Source: 40CM-2-70-7 sp035631315
GTDB taxonomy: Bacteria > Gemmatimonadota > Gemmatimonadetes > Gemmatimonadales > GWC2-71-9
Direction of reading: 5' to 3'
Length of the DNA stretch: 64,000 nt
Assembly (NCBI GenBank): GCA_035631315.1
Contig: DASQIZ010000115.1
Span: 1 to 64,000 of the forward strand
Shown here: in pieces, positions 58,440 through 64,000 of the stretch
Layout: the number at the start of each line of letters is the position of its first letter
Numbering within the stretch: the first letter of the stretch is position 1
Position numbers and translations under genes: made by a program
The notes under the pieces: generated by a model
Told to the model about the DNA's origin: nothing
Seen by the model: only the letters and a program-made list of their open reading frames with translations
Databases searched by the model: none

Positions 58440-59551
58440 TGTACAGAATCCTGGCCCTCATCGAGCGCGAAATGCGGCGGTTCCGCCGGAACCCCGTCCT
58501 GATCATGGTTTCTCTCATCTTCCCGCTGGTGCAGCTCGTGATCCTGGGCTACGCCTTCGGTGGGAACGTGAAGCATCTCAAGCTCGCGGTCGTGGACGAG
58601 GACCAGGCCATTCCGGCGGTCCGCCTCCGGGAGCTCGCAGGCGCTATCGCGAACAACGCGCAGACCTTTGAAACCATCCCCTACGGGGACCGCGGGACAG
58701 CGATGACCGCCCTTCGCAACGGGAAGGTGAACGGGGTCCTGACCATCCCGCCCGGATTCTCGCGCCGGGTGTTGCAGAAGGACGACCCACGCGTCGCCCT
58801 GATCGAAGACAATACCGACAACTTCGTCGCCGCGACCCTCGGCTCCACGCTCGCCGGCATGGTCTCCGCGTACAACCAGCCGGTGGCGACCCCGGCGCTT
58901 CCGCAGAACCCGACGCTCGACGTGGTGGAGCTGTACCCCTACGTCCCGTACATCCAGTACCTGCTCCCCGGCTCGATCGTGATGTCGATCTTCATGATGG
59001 TAATGATCGGGGGCGGGATCATCTTCATCGACGACAAGGCCCGGGGCCTGCACGAGGGCTACCTGGTCACGCCGATCACCCGGTTCGAGCTGATCGCCGG
59101 ATTCAATATCTCCGGCGCCATCAAGGCGGTGCTCGCGGGCTCGGTGCTCATGGTGCTGGGAACGCTGATCGCCGGGATTCCGAATCCCTTCGAGCCGCTC
59201 CGGATGATGAAGCTGTTCGTCGTCATCGTAACGTCCGCGGTCGCCCTCGTGAGCATGATGTTTCTGCTCATGGTCCGGATGTCGGACCCCCTGCTGCCGC
59301 GCGCGATCTTCGGCGTGCTCAACACGCTGCTCTTCTTCCCATCGGGCGCCGTCTATCCCCAGCAGGCATTCCCGGGCTGGATGCGGGTGATCGCCGTCGC
59401 GGATCCGTTCACTTACTCGGTGCGCGCGCTCAAGGCCATCGCGCTGAAGGACGTAGGCTTCGGCGCCATCGCCGGCGACCTCGCGTTCCTCGTGATTTTC
59501 GCGACGGTCACCATGACGCTCGCCACCTTGCTCTTCAAACGGGAACTGTGA
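58439..59551 (+). CDS. ABC-2 permease (YbhS/YbhR-like)
   Basis: 370 aa from ATG 58439, sharing one base with the upstream TGA. One N-terminal helix (NPVLIMVSLIFPLVQLVILGYAFGG), an extracytoplasmic domain of about 120 residues (HLKLAVVDEDQ...), then about five C-terminal helices beginning IQYLLPGSIVMSIFMMVMIGGGIIFIDDKARGLHEGYLVTPI, the ABC-2 signature. Only one permease gene is present, so it probably homodimerises. Confidence 0.9.
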   Translation: MYRILALIEREMRRFRRNPVLIMVSLIFPLVQLVILGYAFGGNVKHLKLAVVDEDQAIPAVRLRELAGAIANNAQTFETIPYGDRGTAMTALRNGKVNGVLTIPPGFSRRVLQKDDPRVALIEDNTDNFVAATLGSTLAGMVSAYNQPVATPALPQNPTLDVVELYPYVPYIQYLLPGSIVMSIFMMVMIGGGIIFIDDKARGLHEGYLVTPITRFELIAGFNISGAIKAVLAGSVLMVLGTLIAGIPNPFEPLRMMKLFVVIVTSAVALVSMMFLLMVRMSDPLLPRAIFGVLNTLLFFPSGAVYPQQAFPGWMRVIAVADPFTYSVRALKAIALKDVGFGAIAGDLAFLVIFATVTMTLATLLFKREL

Positions 59552-60192
59552 CCCCTCCCCAGGACCCGACGAGGGAGCGCCTCGTGGAGGCGGCCTCACG
59601 ACTCTTCGGTCGGGAGGGCTTCCGGCAGGTGACGGTGCGGGACATTTGTCAGGCCGCGAAGGCCAACGTGGCCGCGGTGAACTATTACTTCGGCGACAAG
59701 ATGGGTCTCTACATGGAAGTGGTGGACCGCGCCATCGCCGTGATGCGGGGGACCACTGTCGCGGCACAGGAAGGGTCCCAGGGGCTCTCACCCGCAGAAA
59801 AGCTCCGCCACTACATCCGCACGTACCTCAGCGCCCTCATGCAGAGCCCGGACGCCACCACCTGGATTCACGGCATCATGAACCAGGAGATGAATGAGCC
59901 GACCAAGGCGGCAGCCAAGATCGCGCGGGAGGCGATCAGGCCGCGGGTCGAGTTTCTGGGCGGAATCCTCGCCGGGATTCTGCGATGCGATGTATCTGAC
60001 CCGCGCATCCCCCGGTGCGCCGTCGCGGTGCAGAGCCATTGCCTGTGGTATGGGCGCCAGCCGCAGACCAGCGTTTTCCGTAGAGCCGCGTTCCCGGAGT
60101 GGCCCGAGGAGGCCACCACCAGGCTCGAGGGACTGGCCGATTTCATTGCGGAATTCTCACTGGCGGGGGTGGAGGCGCAGCGTTCCATTTAG
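59548..60192 (+). CDS. TetR-family repressor (CecR-like)
   Basis: 214 aa from GTG 59548, overlapping the permease stop. N-terminal HTH: RERLVEAASRLFGREGFRQVTVRDICQAAKANVAAVNYYFGDKMGLYMEVV. The ligand domain (about 80-205, HYIRTYLSALMQSPDATTWIHGIMNQEM...) fits the CerR/YbiH C-terminal type. It is encoded at the end of the operon it most likely represses via the inverted repeat at 56461-56485, like cecR with ybhGFSR in E. coli. Confidence 0.87.
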   Translation: MTPPQDPTRERLVEAASRLFGREGFRQVTVRDICQAAKANVAAVNYYFGDKMGLYMEVVDRAIAVMRGTTVAAQEGSQGLSPAEKLRHYIRTYLSALMQSPDATTWIHGIMNQEMNEPTKAAAKIAREAIRPRVEFLGGILAGILRCDVSDPRIPRCAVAVQSHCLWYGRQPQTSVFRRAAFPEWPEEATTRLEGLADFIAEFSLAGVEAQRSI

Positions 60193-60195
60193 GGT

Positions 60196-60693
60196 ATGCG
60201 GATCGCCCTGATCGTCATCGGTGTGGTAGTCGGACTGGTTGCCATCGTCGCACTCATCGGGGCCTTGCTCCCCGTGAAGCACCAGGTGACCCGCGAAGCG
60301 ACCTTCAAGATCTCCCCCGACAAGCTCTTCGCTCTGATCAGCTCCCCAATGGACTTTCCCAGGTGGCGTACCGGCGTGAAGAGCGTCGAGATGCTGCCGT
60401 CGGGCGGGGGCCTGCCCAAATGGACTGAAGTCTCATCCGACGGAACCATCACCTACGCGGTGACGCAATCGGTTGCGGGCGTCCAGCTGGTCACCACCAT
60501 CGCCGACCGGAGTCTGCCCTTCGGCGGGAGCTGGACTTACGTGCTCGCCCCGGCGGGCTCGGACTCGACCACCCTGCGGATCACGGAGGATGGCGAGGTC
60601 TACAATGTCATCTTCCGCTTCATGTCCCGGTTCGTGTTCGGTCACACGAGCGGGATCGAGCGGTATCTCAAGGACGTGCAGCAGCGCGCCTGA
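60196..60693 (+). CDS. membrane-anchored SRPBCC protein
   Basis: 165 aa, 3 bp after the TetR gene. An N-terminal transmembrane helix (IALIVIGVVVGLVAIVALIGALL) followed by a single SRPBCC domain (VTREATFKISPDKLFALISSPMDFPRWRTGVKSVEMLP ... IERYLKDVQQ). Probably cotranscribed with the efflux operon and may handle its hydrophobic substrate. Overlaps the convergent PQQ dehydrogenase gene by 26 bp. Confidence 0.82.
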   Translation: MRIALIVIGVVVGLVAIVALIGALLPVKHQVTREATFKISPDKLFALISSPMDFPRWRTGVKSVEMLPSGGGLPKWTEVSSDGTITYAVTQSVAGVQLVTTIADRSLPFGGSWTYVLAPAGSDSTTLRITEDGEVYNVIFRFMSRFVFGHTSGIERYLKDVQQRA

Positions 60694-62866
60694 ACGAGAA
60701 GGTCCCCGGTTCGTCGTGGTCACTGCAATTCGAGTGCACCGTCAACGTGCCGACGAGCAAACTCCCCTCATTCGCCTCCATCCCGCCGCCCGTGATCTCG
60801 CCGCCGCACGACTTGGCCGGATAGGTGAATACCAGGCGCCAGGTCAAGATGGTGCCGAGGTGGTGGACGCTCAGGGGTCCAGTAATGGCGCCCTTCCCGA
60901 CGTTCGCCTCTCCCGTGAGCGAGTCTCCGGCGGAGCTCAGCGAGAAGGTCGTCGGGAACCGCTCGTGATCTTCGATGCGGAGGTCGCCCGTCCAGGGTCC
61001 CACGACATCGTGCGACGTGTCCTCCACCTGGGGGGCATCGAGCGTAAAAGCGTAGACGTAGTCGCCGAGCAGGGGCGGGCCGATGTGCAGGCGGTCATGG
61101 CCGCCGGCGGCGATCACCACATACTGACGCCCGCCCACCGAGTACGTCATGGGAAGCGCATGGCCATTCGCGGCGAGGGGCATGCCCCAGAGGGTCTCGC
61201 CGGTCGAGAGGTTCACGGCACGAAGATGACCGTCGAGGGAGGCCGCGACGAACGCGAGCCCGCCTTTGGTGAGCAAGACGCCGCCCAGGGACGGCGATCC
61301 CGTCTTGAGGCTGTCCAATCCGGGAATCTCGCCGAGCGGCACGCGCCACTTGGTGCGGCCATGGGTGAGGTCGAATCCCACCAACTCACCCCAGGGCGGA
61401 GGCGTGCAGGGTGCGCCATTCGGGCTGAGCATGTTCTGGCGCATGGAAACGTACGGCGTCCCGCGCTGCGAGCCGAATTCCGTGTCGGGGTGCCGCTTGC
61501 GGACCGCGTCCGCCGAGTCGCGCGGGATCAAGGTCACGACCATCGCGATCTGATTGAGCGGGGCGACCATCAGCCCGTCCGCCTCGTCGATCGAAATGCC
61601 CGACCAGTTGAATCCGCCCACATGTCCCGGGAAGTGAATGGATCCTTGCAACGAGGACGGCGTGAAGATCCCCTGATACCGCAGTGAGTCCATCCACGCC
61701 TGACAGAACGCTTTGCCCTCTGCCGTTACTCCGAACGCCGACGGAAGGCTCTCCGCCACGAACCGATAGGCGGAAGGCGGGAAGGGCTGAGTCGGGGAGG
61801 ACTGCTCTCCCGGGATGTCCGACCGGGGAACGCGTCGCTCCTCGACTGGGACCAAGGGCTTTCCGCTCCGGCGATCGAGGATGAACAAGTGGCCCATCTT
61901 GGTGGCGACGGCGAGGGCTGGATACGAGCGGCCATTCTTGTGGAGCGTGAATGCGACCGGTTGCGCCGGCACGTCGTAGTCCCAGAGGTCGTGATGCACT
62001 ACCTGGAAGGACCAGACGACCTTTCCCGTGGATGCCCTGATCGCGACCACGGAGTTGGCGTAGCGATCCTCGCCGGCGCGATTGACGCCGTAGAAATCCG
62101 GTGACTCGCTGCCGACCGGCACAAACACGAGATCGCGTGACGGATCGGTTGAAATGATGCTCCAGGCGTTCGCAGCGCCATTCTTGGGACCTGCGGGCAC
62201 CGGATCAAAGCTCCACCGCAACGCACCCGTCCGCGCATCGAACGCCCGCACCACGCCACTCGGCGCATTCGCCCGCACGTTGTCCGAGATGGACGACCCG
62301 ACGACGAGGAGATCGCCGATCACGGCGGGTGGCGACGTCACTTCGTATTCGCCGGGGTAGGCCGGGGGGTTCACGATGCCCTTCGCCAAGTCGACCGTCC
62401 CTGAGTCCCCGAAGGTCCGGATCGGCTTTCCAGTCACGGCATCGAGAGCGATGAGGCGCGCGTCGACGGTGGCAAGGTAGACTCGGCCTCCCTTGGCATC
62501 GTGCCAGTACGAGACTCCGCGGTTCGCGAAGTCTCCGTAGTCGCGGGTCAGGTCGACGCGAGCGTCGTACGTCCACCGTTCCGCGCCCGTCGTCGGATCG
62601 AGTGCCGAGACGCGGCCGATGGGAGTCGAGACGTAGAGCAGGCCATTCACGAAGAGCGGTGTGTCCTCGAAGCGGCTGCTCATGTGCATCAGGTCGCCGG
62701 TGCGGTACACCCAGGCGAGCTTGAGCCGGGTGACATTGGTGGTGTCGATCTGCGAGAGGGGCGAGAACCGTGACCCACCCGCGTCGTGGCCGTAGGCCGT
62801 CCAGTCGGTCTGCGCCTGCGCGGATACCAGCGAGGGCAGGAGTACGAGCGCGGTCAGGATTCTCAT
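60668..62866 (-). CDS. exported PQQ-dependent dehydrogenase (glucose/quinate dehydrogenase-like)
   Basis: 732 aa from the ATG at 62866, signal peptide ending VSAQ; the ORF start at 62941 lies within queF. Quinoprotein propeller blades such as WTAYGHDAGGSRFSPLSQIDTTNVTRLKLAWVYRTGD, then AGEDRYANSVVAI, VVHHDLWDYDVPAQPV, and RGTPYVSMRQNMLSPNGAPCTPPPWGEL, features of membrane-type glucose and related dehydrogenases. It lacks their N-terminal membrane helices, so it is soluble or loosely bound. The last 110 residues form an added beta domain of unknown function (SLTGEANVGKGAITGPLSVHHLG). Its start overlaps the end of queF. Confidence 0.85.
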   Translation of the reverse strand: MRILTALVLLPSLVSAQAQTDWTAYGHDAGGSRFSPLSQIDTTNVTRLKLAWVYRTGDLMHMSSRFEDTPLFVNGLLYVSTPIGRVSALDPTTGAERWTYDARVDLTRDYGDFANRGVSYWHDAKGGRVYLATVDARLIALDAVTGKPIRTFGDSGTVDLAKGIVNPPAYPGEYEVTSPPAVIGDLLVVGSSISDNVRANAPSGVVRAFDARTGALRWSFDPVPAGPKNGAANAWSIISTDPSRDLVFVPVGSESPDFYGVNRAGEDRYANSVVAIRASTGKVVWSFQVVHHDLWDYDVPAQPVAFTLHKNGRSYPALAVATKMGHLFILDRRSGKPLVPVEERRVPRSDIPGEQSSPTQPFPPSAYRFVAESLPSAFGVTAEGKAFCQAWMDSLRYQGIFTPSSLQGSIHFPGHVGGFNWSGISIDEADGLMVAPLNQIAMVVTLIPRDSADAVRKRHPDTEFGSQRGTPYVSMRQNMLSPNGAPCTPPPWGELVGFDLTHGRTKWRVPLGEIPGLDSLKTGSPSLGGVLLTKGGLAFVAASLDGHLRAVNLSTGETLWGMPLAANGHALPMTYSVGGRQYVVIAAGGHDRLHIGPPLLGDYVYAFTLDAPQVEDTSHDVVGPWTGDLRIEDHERFPTTFSLSSAGDSLTGEANVGKGAITGPLSVHHLGTILTWRLVFTYPAKSCGGEITGGGMEANEGSLLVGTLTVHSNCSDHDEPGTFSFRRAAARP

Positions 62867-63261
62867 CGTCTGCCCCGTTCCGCCCGCGCGACGAGCGCGA
62901 TCCCACCCCGGACGTTCTGGTGAACATCCACCGCGACCCACTTCGGCTCGATGGCGTAGACGACGTCATCGGCGATCTGCGCCGCGAGCGTTTCACAGAA
63001 GCTCCCCACGTCCCGGAAGCTCCAGAGGTAGTACTTCACGGCTTTGGACTCGAGGCACTTCGCGTCGGGGACGTAGGTGATCACGACGTGTCCGAAGTCC
63101 GGCTGTCCGGTCTTGGGGCAGATGGACGTGAACTCCATCGCCTCGAGCGAGACTTCCTGGACATTGGGCGCCGGGAACGCCTCGGCCTTCAGGACCTCGC
63201 GGGCCTGATCGGGATTTTCGGGCCTCGGCAGGGGGCCTTTAGGCGGCAGCTTCTGGGGCAT
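62863..63261 (-). CDS. queF: NADPH-dependent preQ0 reductase QueF
   Basis: 132 aa from the ATG at 63261; the upstream extension is rejected. Reduces the nitrile of 7-cyano-7-deazaguanine to 7-aminomethyl-7-deazaguanine on the way to queuosine. Unimodular type: the catalytic Cys in FTSICPKTGQPDFGH, the ESKAVKYYLWSFR signature and a late HQNVRGG. The ATGA overlap with the PQQ gene means the two are cotranscribed. It diverges from queC with about 50 bp between starts. Confidence 0.93.
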   Translation of the reverse strand: MPQKLPPKGPLPRPENPDQAREVLKAEAFPAPNVQEVSLEAMEFTSICPKTGQPDFGHVVITYVPDAKCLESKAVKYYLWSFRDVGSFCETLAAQIADDVVYAIEPKWVAVDVHQNVRGGIALVARAERGRR

Positions 63262-63310
63262 GTGGTTCCTCCAGCCCGAAATCGAACCGCCAATGCGATA
63301 TTCCTCAACC

Positions 63311-63988
63311 ATGTCAAAGGCCGTCGTGCTCCTGTCGGGCGGAATGGACTCCGCCACCACGCTCGCCATCGCCAAGCGTGGGGGATTCGACTGTCTGGCC
63401 CTCTCCTTCTCTTATGGTCAGCGCCACGCGCTCGAGCTTGAGGCGGCGAAGCGTGTGGCGAAGCAGTTCGGCGCCCGCCACGAAACGGCGACGATCGACC
63501 TGCGAGCCATGGGGGGATCGGCCCTGACAGCCGACATCCCGGTGCCCAAAGACCGTCCCCTCAACGAGATGGGCACGGACATCCCGGTCACATATGTCCC
63601 GGCCCGGAACACGATTTTCCTCTCGTTGGCCCTTGGGTGGGCCGAGGTGACGGAGGCCCGGGACATCTTTCTGGGCGTGAACGCGCTCGATTACTCCGGG
63701 TATCCGGACTGCCGGCCCGAGTACATCGCGGCATTCGAGCAGATGGCGAATCTGGGGACCAAGGCGGGAGTGGAGGGGAAGGGGTTTTCGGTGCACACCC
63801 CGCTGATTCGGATGACCAAGAAAGCAATCGTGGCCAAGGGGATCGAGTTGGGTGTCGATTTCGGCATGACCGTCAGCTGCTACGATCCGGCCCCCGGTCC
63901 GTTGGCCTGCGGCCGCTGCGACGCGTGTCTGCTGCGGCTCAAGGCATTCGAGGAGCTGGGCCGGAAGGACCCGGCGGCCTACCGATGA
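63311..63988 (+). CDS. queC: 7-cyano-7-deazaguanine synthase QueC
   Basis: 225 aa from ATG 63311. ATP-dependent conversion of 7-carboxy-7-deazaguanine to preQ0. PP-loop LLSGGMDSAT (about 8-17), FSYGQRHALELEAAKRVA, VPARNTIFLSLALGWAE, and the zinc site CYDPAPGPLACGRCDACLLR (four cysteines, about 196-215). The stop overlaps the start of the next gene as ATGA. Confidence 0.95.
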   Translation: MSKAVVLLSGGMDSATTLAIAKRGGFDCLALSFSYGQRHALELEAAKRVAKQFGARHETATIDLRAMGGSALTADIPVPKDRPLNEMGTDIPVTYVPARNTIFLSLALGWAEVTEARDIFLGVNALDYSGYPDCRPEYIAAFEQMANLGTKAGVEGKGFSVHTPLIRMTKKAIVAKGIELGVDFGMTVSCYDPAPGPLACGRCDACLLRLKAFEELGRKDPAAYR

Positions 63989-64000
63989 GTTACGCGGTCA
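63985..64000 (+). CDS. start of a gene cut by the window edge, probably queE
   Basis: Only five codons are visible, ATG AGT TAC GCG GTC (MSYAV), overlapping the queC stop. That opening and the position after queC fit 7-carboxy-7-deazaguanine synthase, whose usual N-terminus is MSYAV-x-E-x-F. The identity rests mainly on context. Confidence 0.5.

Overview
The window is a dense, high-GC stretch of bacterial chromosome of the kind found in soil Gemmatimonadota. The evidence is the protein content rather than any marker gene: many secreted proteins and lipoproteins, Asp-box (BNR) propellers, a GH89 enzyme, PQQ enzymes, a CarboxypepD_reg TonB receptor, an ECF sigma/anti-sigma/CHAT cassette, and frequent 4-bp start/stop overlaps. 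The phylum assignment is an inference. No rRNA, tRNA, CRISPR array, transposase or integrase was seen.

Layout. 1-3.9 kb: a Cas4-like/DEDD nuclease (DUF2779) in an operon with two WYL regulators, then a small unknown gene ending in a palindrome. 4.0-7.1 kb: Smr protein, lipoprotein, an orphan WapI-like immunity protein and a less GC-rich HipBA toxin-antitoxin module with a clear operator/promoter. 7.1-21.6 kb: exported catabolic proteins (M28 peptidase, two lipoproteins, 11-Asp-box propeller, alpha-N-acetylglucosaminidase, DUF3857/transglutaminase protein); one lipoprotein sits behind a probable cyclic-di-GMP riboswitch with a terminator. 21.6-26.3 kb: SRPBCC/ArsR pair with a double operator, a HAD phosphatase behind a leader peptide and terminator, multicopper oxidase, choice-of-anchor proteins. 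26.5-30.8 kb: MacAB-like exporter. 30.8-37 kb: ECF sigma, zinc-finger anti-sigma and TPR-CHAT protease, divergent from three orphan lipoproteins. 37-42.6 kb: ABC-2 exporter, exported RidA, small proteins, a His/Met-rich exported protein. 42.7-50 kb: Ser/Thr kinase coupled to a BTAD-AAA protein, lipoprotein, secreted EEP hydrolase, DUF456. 50-55.3 kb: TonB receptor divergent from a lanthanide-type PQQ alcohol dehydrogenase and its cytochrome c. 55.3-60.7 kb: a small membrane gene with an in-frame TGA, Ogt, and a ybhGFSR/cecR-like efflux operon with a TetR-type operator. 60.7-64 kb: a second PQQ dehydrogenase and queF, divergent from queC-queE.

Two structural themes recur. A family of GC-rich palindromes is scattered through the window: several supply stop codons to the genes they abut, one lies in frame inside a coding sequence, and one locus is a decayed array. 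Convergent genes are packed to the point of overlap, twice sharing a single CTAG as both stop codons. The most novel-looking candidates are the ECF/anti-sigma/TPR-CHAT cassette, the palindrome family, the riboswitch-controlled lipoprotein, the leader-peptide attenuator and the in-frame TGA at a probable cysteine position.
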